Below, one piece after another: positions 7,374-13,100 of a DNA stretch of 13,100 nucleotides. The DNA is from Corynebacterium sp. (GTDB taxonomy: Bacteria; Actinomycetota; Actinomycetes; Mycobacteriales; Mycobacteriaceae), in the NCBI GenBank assembly GCA_030450335.1, contig JAKDIS010000073.1:1-13100 (forward strand), given 5' to 3'. Each line of letters starts with the position of its first letter. Within the stretch, counting starts at the first letter, position 1. A program made the position numbers and the translations under genes. Below the pieces are notes generated by a model. The model was not told the origin of the DNA. It did not search any database and saw nothing but the letters and a program-made list of their open reading frames with translations.

Positions 7374-8489
7374 CTACTGCAGCGCGTCCACGGCGGTCTC
7401 GAGCTTCTCCTTGAAGGAACCGCTCAGCGGGATGTAGCCGGACTCCTCGAGCTGGTCGTTCTGGTTGTCGAGGATGGTGTGCAGGAAGTCCTTGACCTTG
7501 GCGGCGGTGTCCTCGTCGTAGCCGGCGGAGCAGACGATCTCGTAGGTCGTCAGCGCCAGCGGGTACGCGCCCTCCTCCTTCATGGAGAACAGGGCCTCGG
7601 AGTCCACGACCAGGTCGTTGCCCTCACCGGAGAAGGCGACCTCGTCGAGGGCCTTGTTCACGGTCTCGGCGTTGAGCTCGGTCGGGCCGGCACCGAAGTC
7701 GAGGTTGGCGATGCCCAGGTCGTTGGCGGTGGCGAAACCGGACTCCACGTAGGTGATCGAGCCGTTGGTGGCCTTGACCTGGTCGGCCACACCGGAGGAA
7801 CCCTGCGCACCGGAACCGACGCGGGTCGGGAAGGTCTTGCCCTCGTCCTCCCACAGGCCGTCGGTGGCGGTCTTCAGGAAGGACTGGAAGTTGTCGGAGG
7901 TGCCGGACTCCTCGGCGCGGTAGAGCACGTCGATCGGCATGTCGGGCAGGTCCACGCCCTCGTTCTCGGCGGCGATGGCCTCGTCGTTCCAGTTGCGGAT
8001 GTCGCCCTTGAAGATCTTGGCGACGGTCTCCACCGACAGGTTCAGGTCGTCGACACCGTCGAGGTGGAAGGCCACCGCGACCGGGCCGACGACCATCGGC
8101 AGGTGCCAGGCGGGGTTGTCCTCGCAGCGCTCCGCGGCGGCCGCGGCCTGCTCCTCGTCGAGGGCGGAGTCGGAACCGCCGAAGTCGACCTGGTCGGCGA
8201 TGAACTGCTTCTGGCCCGCGCCGGAACCGGTGGCGTTGTACGCCAGCACGGCACCGGGGACGGCGGAGGAGTAGGCGACGCCGAACTGCTCCATCGCCTT
8301 CTGCTGGGAGCTGGCTCCCTCTCCGCGGAGCTCGCCCTGGGTGTCGGAGAGCTCGTAGGAGCTGTCGGTCGAGGCACCGTCCCCGTCACCGGAGTTGGAG
8401 TTCGAGCAACCGGTGAGGACGAGCGAGCCGGCGGCGACGGTCGCTGCCGCAGCGGTCAGGGTGCGGCGGCGGGAGGTCGAGATCTTCAC
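7374..8489 (-). CDS. pstS: Phosphate-binding lipoprotein PstS
   Basis: The extracytoplasmic receptor of the phosphate importer, 371 residues. A positively charged N-terminus and hydrophobic stretch lead to the lipobox LVLTGC, with Cys28 as the lipidated residue anchoring it to the outer face of the membrane. Phosphate-binding motifs are visible: the GEGASSQQ segment, TGSGAGQKQF, DFGGSDSAL and RAEESGTSDNF, the last three contributing Ser, Asp and Arg contacts in this family. The GTG start at 8489 has AAGGA 9 nt upstream. It is the first gene of pstSCAB, driven by a Pho-box promoter just upstream, so induction under phosphate starvation is expected. Confidence 0.97.
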   Translation of the reverse strand: MKISTSRRRTLTAAAATVAAGSLVLTGCSNSNSGDGDGASTDSSYELSDTQGELRGEGASSQQKAMEQFGVAYSSAVPGAVLAYNATGSGAGQKQFIADQVDFGGSDSALDEEQAAAAAERCEDNPAWHLPMVVGPVAVAFHLDGVDDLNLSVETVAKIFKGDIRNWNDEAIAAENEGVDLPDMPIDVLYRAEESGTSDNFQSFLKTATDGLWEDEGKTFPTRVGSGAQGSSGVADQVKATNGSITYVESGFATANDLGIANLDFGAGPTELNAETVNKALDEVAFSGEGNDLVVDSEALFSMKEEGAYPLALTTYEIVCSAGYDEDTAAKVKDFLHTILDNQNDQLEESGYIPLSGSFKEKLETAVDALQ

Positions 8490-8534
8490 AGTGGGTAGTC
8501 CTTACACATGCGTTGTGGGTTGACGACGCACCGT

Positions 8535-8589
8535 ACGTTAGCCACCGGTGGTGGACGTGAGACACCCTGGAGGTGAACGGAAGATGAAT
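8535..8589 (-). promoter_or_regulatory. Pho box and pst operon promoter
   Basis: On the minus strand two adjacent 11-bp direct repeats occur: ATTCATCTTCC (8589-8579) and GTTCACCTCCA (8578-8568). This is the expected layout of binding sites for PhoP/PhoR-type phosphate regulators of actinobacteria. TAACGT (8540-8535) is a likely -10 box, with a start around 8528 and a leader of about 40 nt. No good -35 is present, as expected for an activator-dependent promoter. Confidence 0.7.
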
Positions 8590-8596
8590 ATATTCA
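8585..8596. repeat. 12-bp perfect palindrome beside the Pho box
   Basis: TGAATATATTCA is a perfect palindrome that overlaps the outer Pho-box unit by 5 bp. It also forms the AT-rich tail after the mshD terminator hairpin. It could be a second protein-binding site or simply AT-rich promoter DNA. Confidence 0.6.
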
Positions 8597-8615
8597 CGGC
8601 GGATGTGAGCCGCCG
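8597..8615 (-). terminator. Likely terminator of mshD
   Basis: CGGCGG (8597-8602) pairs with CCGCCG (8610-8615) around a 7-nt loop, 11 nt after the mshD stop. On the minus strand it is followed by the AT-rich TGAATATATTCATCTT. The stem is short but fully GC. Confidence 0.45.
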
Positions 8616-8626
8616 CCGCACCCCAG

Positions 8627-9625
8627 CTACACCATGCCGCGGTAGACCACGTCGCGGTGCACGACCTCGAAACCGAGACGGCGGTAGGTCGCCACGGCCG
8701 GGGCGTTGTCGCCCTCTACGTACAGGTCAACGGCCTGCGCTCCCCCGTCGATCAGGTACCCCACCCCGACCAGGGTCACCGGGCCGCCGAGCCCACGGCC
8801 ACGGGCGGCGTCCGCCAGACACACCACGTACACCTCGCCGTGGGGGTCGCCGTCCGGACGTTTCGTCCAGTGGAACCCCAGGCACTCCTCCCCGTCGAAG
8901 AGGAAGAGGACGCCGGCGGGGTCGAACCAGTCCGCCTCCCGGGCCTCGTCGAGCGCGCCCTGGTCCCAGCCGCCCTGCTCCGGGTGCCAGGCGAAGGCCT
9001 CGTTGTTGACGCGCAGCCACTCGGTGTCGACGTGCCCGGCACCGAAGGCCTCGGCCGCCGCAGTGTAGTCCAGGACCTGAAGACCCTCCTCCCCGACGGT
9101 GGCGAGCGCCTCGTCGCGCCCGGCGAGCAACGCCTCACGGCGCTCGGCACCAGAGCAGTCGACCGACATCTTCAGCAGTTCACGGGTGGTCCGTGCACCC
9201 CGCCCGTCGGCGAACCCCTTCGCCGACTCCAGGTCGCCGTGCGACCAGACGCTGAGCTGAAGCTCCACGTCGATGTGCCGGGCGATCTCGCGCAGCATGC
9301 CCGTCGCCACGCCGCGCCGGCGCACGTCCGGACGCACCGCCAGCTCGGCGACGTAGGACGAGTTGACGGAGACCACGCCGACGACCGTGTTCTCCCCGCC
9401 GTCCCCGCCGGCGACCTCGGCGACGAGGTGGCGATAACCCTCCGTCCCGTCCAGCGAGCGCAGGAACGCCTCGCTGTAGGCGGGCACACCGTCGGCGTCC
9501 TCCACCGCGGCGAGCAGTGCGTCGATGCCCTCGCGCAGCGGTGCGTCCTGCCCCGGGACGAACTCGCGGTGTACGGGGTCCACCCTGCCTGTGTCCGGTG
9601 TCTGGTCGGTCTCGTTCGTGCTCAT
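8627..9625 (-). CDS. mshD: Mycothiol synthase MshD
   Basis: MshD acetylates the cysteinyl amine of Cys-GlcN-Ins with acetyl-CoA, the last step of mycothiol synthesis in the cytosol. The 332-residue protein has two GNAT domains. The N-terminal one contains the acetyl-CoA loop VRPDVRRRGVATGM (97-110). The C-terminal, catalytically important one contains EVYVVCLADAARGRGLG (264-280) and the typical end LYVEGDNAPAVATYRRLGFE (301-320). The linker motif WLRVNNEAFAWHPEQGGW (203-220) is characteristic of MshD. The ATG start at 9625 is preceded by GAGGAGAGGA. It follows the GlnR-type regulator by 45 nt on the same strand, and that gap contains three 11-bp repeats resembling GlnR sites. The same regulator-mshD order exists in M. 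tuberculosis (Rv0818-Rv0819). Confidence 0.95.
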   Translation of the reverse strand: MSTNETDQTPDTGRVDPVHREFVPGQDAPLREGIDALLAAVEDADGVPAYSEAFLRSLDGTEGYRHLVAEVAGGDGGENTVVGVVSVNSSYVAELAVRPDVRRRGVATGMLREIARHIDVELQLSVWSHGDLESAKGFADGRGARTTRELLKMSVDCSGAERREALLAGRDEALATVGEEGLQVLDYTAAAEAFGAGHVDTEWLRVNNEAFAWHPEQGGWDQGALDEAREADWFDPAGVLFLFDGEECLGFHWTKRPDGDPHGEVYVVCLADAARGRGLGGPVTLVGVGYLIDGGAQAVDLYVEGDNAPAVATYRRLGFEVVHRDVVYRGMV

Positions 9626-9643
9626 CGTCGTCCTCTCCTCGGA

Positions 9644-9676
9644 CTGTTTCGGGGCTGTTTCGGGGCTGTCTCAGGC
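9644..9676 (-). promoter_or_regulatory. Three 11-bp tandem repeats upstream of mshD, GlnR-box-like
   Basis: The repeats lie at 9644-9654, 9655-9665 (identical) and 9666-9676 (diverged). Read on the minus strand they give GAGAC-N6-GAAAC-N6-GAAAC with an exact 11-bp period. They overlap the stop codon of the upstream regulator gene and end just before the mshD ribosome-binding site. The layout matches that of GlnR operators and of the set at 10456-10482. Confidence 0.55.
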
Positions 9677-10351
9677 CCCATCCAGTTCCACTGCCTTGTA
9701 GCCCACGTTACGCACCGTGGCGATGACCTTCTCGTACTCGTGGCCGAGCTTGGCGCGCAGGCGACGCACGTGCACGTCCACCGTGCGGGTGCCGCCGAAG
9801 TAGTCGTAGCCCCACACGTCCTGCAGCAGCTGCTCGCGGCTGAACACCCTGCCGGCGTGCTTGACCAGGAAGTACAGCAGCTCGAACTCCTTGTACGTCA
9901 GGTCCAGCGGGCGACCCTCCACCCGGGCGACGTAGGTGACCTCGTCGACTATCAGCCCGCCGATCGTGGCGACCTGGCTGTCCTCGGCCTCCTCGACGGG
10001 CACCGGACGGCGGGTCATCAGCATGCGCAGGCGGGCGTCGACCTCGGTGGGCGTGGCGGAAGGGAGGAGGAAGTCGTCCACCGCCCAGGAGCCGTCCAGC
10101 GCGATCACGCTGGTCTCCTCGATGGCCACGGACACCGGCAGCGTGGGGTACGCCGCGGCGACGGAACGGCACAGGTCGCGGGCGCCGAGCAGGTTGGCGC
10201 CGGTGACGTCGATCATCACGACCTCCGCGCCGCTGATCTCCTTCACCGAGGACGGTGCGGGACGCAGGATGACCACCTCGTGGGACAGCAGTGCCAGCGA
10301 CGGAAGCACCTCTGAAACGTCGTCCTTGTCAGAGAGCACGGTCAGTTTCAA
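9671..10351 (-). CDS. glnR: GlnR-family OmpR-type transcriptional regulator (atypical receiver)
   Basis: The 226-residue protein has a receiver-like domain (about 1-112) and an OmpR-type winged helix (about 128-222). The DNA-binding part, from LTYKEFELL (151-159) through GYDYFGGTRTVDVHVRRLRAK (171-191), is close to mycobacterial GlnR (Rv0818) as I recall it. The receiver keeps an aspartate at the phosphorylation position (Asp48 in VVMIDVTG), but the conserved lysine near the end is missing (FLLPSATPTE, 94-103). No sensor kinase gene is nearby, so it probably does not use classical phosphotransfer. The TTG start at 10351 has AAGGAAGGA about 8 nt upstream. In C. glutamicum nitrogen control uses AmtR, so the targets here may not be nitrogen genes. 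Candidate operators flank the gene on both sides. Confidence 0.9.
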   Translation of the reverse strand: MKLTVLSDKDDVSEVLPSLALLSHEVVILRPAPSSVKEISGAEVVMIDVTGANLLGARDLCRSVAAAYPTLPVSVAIEETSVIALDGSWAVDDFLLPSATPTEVDARLRMLMTRRPVPVEEAEDSQVATIGGLIVDEVTYVARVEGRPLDLTYKEFELLYFLVKHAGRVFSREQLLQDVWGYDYFGGTRTVDVHVRRLRAKLGHEYEKVIATVRNVGYKAVELDGA

Positions 10352-10380
10352 GGCCGTCGTCCTTCCTTCGGTGTGACTTC

Positions 10381-10402
10381 GCCGGGACCGTTGCGTCCCG
10401 GC
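10381..10402 (-). repeat. 8-bp perfect inverted repeat in the regulator leader
   Basis: GCCGGGAC (10381-10388) and GTCCCGGC (10395-10402) pair perfectly around a 6-nt loop, about 30 nt upstream of the TTG start. It is probably transcribed as a hairpin in the 5' leader; it could instead be an operator. Confidence 0.6.
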
Positions 10403-10455
10403 ACCGTCACCACTTTACACCGGCCGGACCTGCATAATCTCGGTGACCGACCACC

Positions 10456-10482
10456 GCAACAGCCTCGAAACGAATCCGTAAC
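10456..10482. promoter_or_regulatory. Candidate GlnR-type operator: three GNAAC pentamers with 11-bp period
   Basis: GCAAC (10456-10460), GAAAC (10467-10471) and GTAAC (10478-10482) are each separated by exactly 6 bp. This reproduces the GTnAC-N6-GAAAC layout (AC-N9-AC) known for GlnR. The site sits about 47-73 bp upstream of the presumed lmeA start point and about 51-77 bp upstream of the presumed regulator start point, which are activator positions for both genes. Confidence 0.55.
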
Positions 10483-10528
10483 ATTTCGCACATTCGGCCC
10501 CACCCCCGCCACTTTGTATGCTGGGGCG

Positions 10529-11452
10529 GTGACCGAGACCACCGAAACCCCCGCCTCAGGACGAGACGACGGCCAGGACGCAGGACAGGACGCAGGACGC
10601 AGCGAGCGCCGTCAGGGTCGTCAGGGTCGCAGCCCGCGCCGCCGCGCGGTCACCGTCCTGCTCGTCGTGGTCGCCGTCCTCGCCGCCACCGTGGGCGCGG
10701 CCGTCGTCGCCGACAGCCTGGTCGCCGCGCGGGTGGAGAAGAGGATCTCCGACCGCATCTTCGAGGAGGCGAACCTGGCCACCCCGCCGCACGTGCAGGT
10801 GACCGGGACGCCCTACCTCGCGGCCGTGTTCACCCACGAGGTGCCGTCGATCCAGGTGGAGTCCACCGACGTGGAGATCCCCGGCTTCGGCCGTGTCACC
10901 GTGTCGTCGTCCGCCACGAAGATCACCCTCGGCAAGGACGCGGTGCTCTCCGGCGACTTCACCGACGCCCCCGCCCGCGAGGTGTTCACCCGTGTGCAGA
11001 TGGACACCGTGGAACTCGGCGAGCGCATGGGCATCGACGACCTCGGACTGGCCTCGCAGGACAACTCCTCGCCCACCGGCGGCTGGGAGACCGAGGGCTA
11101 CCTCTCCGGCACCCCCGACGGGCTGTCCGAGGAGGACTCGGGACGTTACGAGGTGGGTGTCCGCCTGCGCGTGTGGCAGGGCGACGTGTACCTCAGCCCC
11201 ACCGAGATCACCGACACCCCGCACTCCACCGCGCCGGAGGATCTCGACGACGAGCTGACCGAGCAGGTCCTCGACGCCTTCACCCTGGAGATGCCCGGGG
11301 AGAACCTGCCGTTCCGCAGCCCGCCGCGGCGCGTGTACACCGCCGGCGGCACCCTGTTCATCGAGGCGGAGCAGAACTACACGCGGGTGAGCGTGGCCGA
11401 CCTGGCGCCGAGCTCCGGCCCGTTGGACGAGGACGAGCAGGCCGGACTGTAG
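10529..11452 (+). CDS. lmeA: LmeA-like DUF2993 family protein, membrane-anchored
   Basis: The 307-residue protein has a basic, repeat-containing cytoplasmic N-terminus (1-39), one membrane helix (about 40-63) and a large extracytoplasmic domain of the DUF2993 type. The domain shows the typical alternation of short beta segments, such as IQVESTDVEIPGFGRVTV (108-125) and RYEVGVRLRVWQGDVYLSP (196-214). In mycobacteria LmeA (Rv0817c) supports elongation of the mannan chain of lipomannan at the cell envelope, and the gene is likewise divergent from the Rv0818 regulator. The GTG at 10529 is chosen because a TATGCT -10 box ends 6 nt before it; an in-frame ATG at 10373 lies inside the divergent promoter region. 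Homology is moderate, so the exact envelope role is inferred mainly from synteny. Confidence 0.8.
   Translation: MTETTETPASGRDDGQDAGQDAGRSERRQGRQGRSPRRRAVTVLLVVVAVLAATVGAAVVADSLVAARVEKRISDRIFEEANLATPPHVQVTGTPYLAAVFTHEVPSIQVESTDVEIPGFGRVTVSSSATKITLGKDAVLSGDFTDAPAREVFTRVQMDTVELGERMGIDDLGLASQDNSSPTGGWETEGYLSGTPDGLSEEDSGRYEVGVRLRVWQGDVYLSPTEITDTPHSTAPEDLDDELTEQVLDAFTLEMPGENLPFRSPPRRVYTAGGTLFIEAEQNYTRVSVADLAPSSGPLDEDEQAGL
10611..10628 (+). repeat. 9-bp tandem repeat in the lmeA 5' end
   Basis: GTCAGGGTC occurs twice in tandem and, in the lmeA frame, helps encode the repeated residues RQGRQG. Immediately upstream (about 10571-10599) CAGGACG-based repeats encode GQDAGQDAG. Both lie in the disordered cytoplasmic tail before the membrane helix. 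Confidence 0.7.
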
Positions 11453-11481
11453 TTCCCCCGCTCCAGATCCCCGCTCCGCTT

Positions 11482-11505
11482 CCGGTCCCGCCGCGGGCGG
11501 ACCGG
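11482..11505. repeat. Inverted repeat between lmeA and the nitrobindin-like gene
   Basis: CCGGTCC (11482-11488) pairs with GGACCGG (11499-11505). Three further inner pairs (90-92 with 96-98) are possible past a bulged C. It directly abuts the -10 box of the next gene, so it could be an operator or a weak terminator for lmeA. There is no T-tract. Confidence 0.4.
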
Positions 11506-11518
11506 TACGCTGTCACAC
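11506..11518 (+). promoter_or_regulatory. -10 box of the nitrobindin-like gene, probably leaderless
   Basis: TACGCT (11506-11511) ends 7 nt before the ATG, and no ribosome-binding site is present. No good -35 box is seen. Confidence 0.45.
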
Positions 11519-12157
11519 ATGACTAGCGAGAACCCCATCTCCGGTAACGAGGCCGTCGCCCGCGCGGAGGAACAGTCCAAGCAGACCGCCGGACGCAACA
11601 TCCCCACCCTCGGTGACCTGCCCGTCGCCGAGGACACCGCCAACCTGCGTCAGGGCCCGAACCTGCACGACGGGCTGTTGGCTCTGCTGCCGCTGGTCGG
11701 CGTGTGGCGTGGCGAGGGCCACGCCTCCCCCGTCGGCGGCTCCGAGGACTACGCCTTCGGCCAGCAGATCGTGTTCGCCCACGACGGCGAGAACTACATC
11801 AGCTACAGCTCCCGCATCTGGCGGCTCGACGACGACGGCGAGGCCACCGGCCAGGACATCCGGGAGACCGGTTTCCTGCGCATCAGCGACAACGACGACA
11901 TCGAGTTCCTCACCGTGCACAGCACCGGTGTGGTCGAGGTGATGTACGGCCGCCCGCGCAACGAGCGCGCCTGGCAGCTGGAGAGCGCCTCCACGCTGGC
12001 CTCGGAGACCGGCCCGCGCAACTTCGGCCCCGGCAAGCGCCTCTACGGCCTGATGCCGAACAACAACCTCGGCTGGGTCGACGAGCGCGCCGAGAACGGT
12101 GGCAGCGGGGAACTTACCCCGTGGATGTCCGCCGAGCTCAGCCGCGTGATCGGTTAA
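11519..12157 (+). CDS. Ferric nitrobindin-like / FABP-like protein (UPF0678)
   Basis: The 212-residue protein belongs to the nitrobindin family (DUF1794, a ten-stranded beta barrel like fatty-acid-binding proteins) and corresponds to M. tuberculosis Rv0813c in the same neighbourhood. The first-strand signature GVWRGEG (61-67) and the segment IRETGFLRI (114-122) are visible. Active nitrobindins bind heme through a histidine near the C-terminus. Here the matching region reads LTPWMSAELSRV (199-210) and has no histidine, so heme binding and peroxynitrite isomerisation are doubtful. The N-terminal 50 residues are a longer, polar extension. It is cytosolic, with no signal peptide. The ATG at 11519 is supported by a -10 box 7 nt upstream. 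Its TAA is directly followed by the pabC stop codon on the other strand. Confidence 0.88.
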   Translation: MTSENPISGNEAVARAEEQSKQTAGRNIPTLGDLPVAEDTANLRQGPNLHDGLLALLPLVGVWRGEGHASPVGGSEDYAFGQQIVFAHDGENYISYSSRIWRLDDDGEATGQDIRETGFLRISDNDDIEFLTVHSTGVVEVMYGRPRNERAWQLESASTLASETGPRNFGPGKRLYGLMPNNNLGWVDERAENGGSGELTPWMSAELSRVIG

Positions 12158-13066
12158 TCACCGGGTCGCGGCCTCCACGGCGAGCGCCTCGACCTCGTCG
12201 GCCTGCTCCGGGCGCGGCAGCGACCGCCCGTCGATCTCGGTGACCCGGGCGTGGATGCGCACCGAGGACACCAGCCACACCCCGTCGGCCTCCCGCAGGT
12301 CCGCCACGGTAAGCGGCTCCTGTGCCACCTCCCAGCCACGCTCGCCGGCCAGCTCGAAGAGCGAGGCCTGGGTGGTGCCGGGCAGGACGCCGGCCTGCTG
12401 GGTCGGCGTCACCATCCTGCGCCCCGTCACCGCGACGACGGTGGACGTGGGCCCCTCCAGGACGCGGTCGTCGTCGCCGTTGAAGATCACGTCGTCCAGT
12501 CCCTGGGACGCCGCATGGCGCAACGCGGCCATGTTCATCGCGTAGGACAGCGTCTTCGCCCCGACCAACGCCCACGGCGAGTCCTCGGAGACGCTCAGGC
12601 TGAAACCACGGTGCGCGGTCAACACCCGCACCCCGTCCCGCCGTTGACGTACCGCGGTGGCGGACTCCCCGCTGACCGTCACCCACCCGGTGACCTGACC
12701 GGTGGACTCACGGCCACGCGAGTACATCCACCGCAGGGCGGCCTCCCCGCCCCCCTGGTCCTCCCAGGAGGACAAGGCCATGTCGGTGGCCTGCAGCCAC
12801 CGGTCGGTGTCCGGTGCGGGCAGGTCCAGCAGCGCCGCGCCACGCACGAAACGGTCAAGGTGCAGGTCCAGGTTGCGCACCCGCCCGGAGCGCACCATGA
12901 GGGTCTCGAAGATGCCGTCGCCGCGGCGTGCGGCGAGGTCGTCGAGGTGGATCACCGGCACCGTCGGGTCGATCAGCTGCGGCGGGGCGTCGGAGGCCGG
13001 ACGCACGTCCACCGCCACGTCCTTTGTGTCGTCCATGGTGTTCTCTGTGGTGCTGTCGGCGCTCAT
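12158..13066 (-). CDS. pabC: Aminodeoxychorismate lyase (class IV PLP aminotransferase fold)
   Basis: This enzyme releases pyruvate from 4-amino-4-deoxychorismate to give p-aminobenzoate for folate. The 302-residue protein has the class IV features: RRGDGIFETL (47-56), the PLP-binding Lys171 in GAKTLSYAMNM, Glu204 in VLEGPTS, and the phosphate-binding turn VLPGTTQASLFELA (217-230). The first 30 residues are polar and variable. The ATG at 13066 is preferred over the one at 13036 because TAGACT, a good -10 box, ends 7 nt before it, implying a leaderless mRNA. An M. tuberculosis homologue (Rv0812) has the same position next to the nitrobindin gene. A branched-chain or D-amino-acid aminotransferase is the alternative in this fold; synteny favours the lyase. 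Confidence 0.88.
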   Translation of the reverse strand: MSADSTTENTMDDTKDVAVDVRPASDAPPQLIDPTVPVIHLDDLAARRGDGIFETLMVRSGRVRNLDLHLDRFVRGAALLDLPAPDTDRWLQATDMALSSWEDQGGGEAALRWMYSRGRESTGQVTGWVTVSGESATAVRQRRDGVRVLTAHRGFSLSVSEDSPWALVGAKTLSYAMNMAALRHAASQGLDDVIFNGDDDRVLEGPTSTVVAVTGRRMVTPTQQAGVLPGTTQASLFELAGERGWEVAQEPLTVADLREADGVWLVSSVRIHARVTEIDGRSLPRPEQADEVEALAVEAATR

Positions 13067-13079
13067 GGCGACCAGTCTA
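13067..13079 (-). promoter_or_regulatory. -10 box of pabC
   Basis: On the minus strand TAGACT (13079-13074) lies 7 nt before the ATG, with no ribosome-binding site between. The -35 region lies at the window edge and is not convincing. Confidence 0.45.
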
Positions 13080-13100
13080 GATGCCGCCTGCCAGACCGTG

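Larger units (their letters stand above)
10352..10528. promoter_or_regulatory. Divergent promoter region of the GlnR-type regulator and lmeA
   Basis: This 177-bp gap holds no gene. For the regulator, the minus strand has TAAAGT (10417-10412) as a plausible -10 box, giving a leader of about 50 nt. For lmeA, TATGCT (10517-10522) is a -10 box ending 6 nt before the GTG start. The centre carries three 11-bp-spaced GNAAC pentamers, and an 8-bp inverted repeat lies in the regulator leader. Confidence 0.6.

Noticed and set aside
7065..8498. 477-residue open frame opposite pstS and the 5' end of pstC
   Set aside because: It is a shadow of pstS/pstC: Gly/Val/Leu/Asp-rich, with no start signal or domain.
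8657..10315. 552-residue open frame opposite mshD and the regulator
   Set aside because: It spans two well-recognised minus-strand genes and shows only compositionally biased residues with no family motif.
10373..10528. Longer N-terminus for lmeA starting at the ATG at 10373
   Set aside because: It would run through the divergent promoter and operator region; GTG at 10529 follows a good -10 box by 6 nt.
12106..12121. CGGGG-N6-CCCCG hairpin as terminator of the nitrobindin-like gene
   Set aside because: It lies within the coding sequence before the stop codon, has only 5 bp and no T-tract.

Overview
The window comes from a high-GC member of the Actinobacteria, most likely a Corynebacterium. 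Three things point there: strong GC bias, mycothiol synthase (made only by actinomycetes), and gene order. From right to left, pabC, a nitrobindin-like gene, lmeA, a GlnR-type regulator, mshD, pst genes, phoU and dusB match the order and relative orientation I recall around M. tuberculosis Rv0812-Rv0823c. A succinyl-CoA:acetate CoA-transferase gene next to dusB/phoU/pst is familiar from C. glutamicum. All of this is ordinary chromosomal backbone. I see no insertion sequence, phage, CRISPR array, tRNA or rRNA.

Layout: 14-78 holds a long perfect inverted repeat beside the 3' end of the CoA-transferase gene (101-1603, minus). A 221-bp divergent promoter region follows, then dusB (1825-3015, plus) and phoU (3081-3818, plus). 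phoU faces a small gluconokinase-like gene (3915-4433, minus) across a strong shared terminator hairpin. The phosphate-uptake operon pstS-pstC-pstA-pstB occupies 8489 down to 4499 on the minus strand, and the kinase-like gene follows it. In front of pstS lies a clear Pho box made of two 11-bp direct repeats. Next come mshD (8627-9625, minus) and the GlnR-type regulator (9671-10351, minus), which probably form one transcription unit. The regulator diverges from an LmeA-like gene (10529-11452, plus), followed by a ferric nitrobindin-like gene (11519-12157, plus). That gene abuts the convergent aminodeoxychorismate lyase gene pabC (12158-13066, minus) with no base between the stop codons.

How the genes work together: PstS captures phosphate, PstC/PstA form the channel, PstB hydrolyses ATP and PhoU modulates signalling. 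The other genes serve acetate/acetyl-CoA balance, tRNA modification, mycothiol, mannan-type envelope glycan and folate synthesis.

The most interesting signal is regulatory. A GNAAC-type pentamer repeated with an exact 11-bp period (AC-N9-AC, the GlnR operator layout) occurs three times between the regulator and lmeA. The same layout recurs three times, as near-identical 11-bp tandem repeats, just upstream of mshD. This suggests a local regulon linking an atypical, probably phosphorylation-independent, GlnR-like regulator to its own operon with mshD and to lmeA. Also notable are a gluconokinase homologue with a defective Walker A motif in the phosphate locus, and five genes whose -10 boxes lie 6-7 nt before the start codon, implying leaderless mRNAs.
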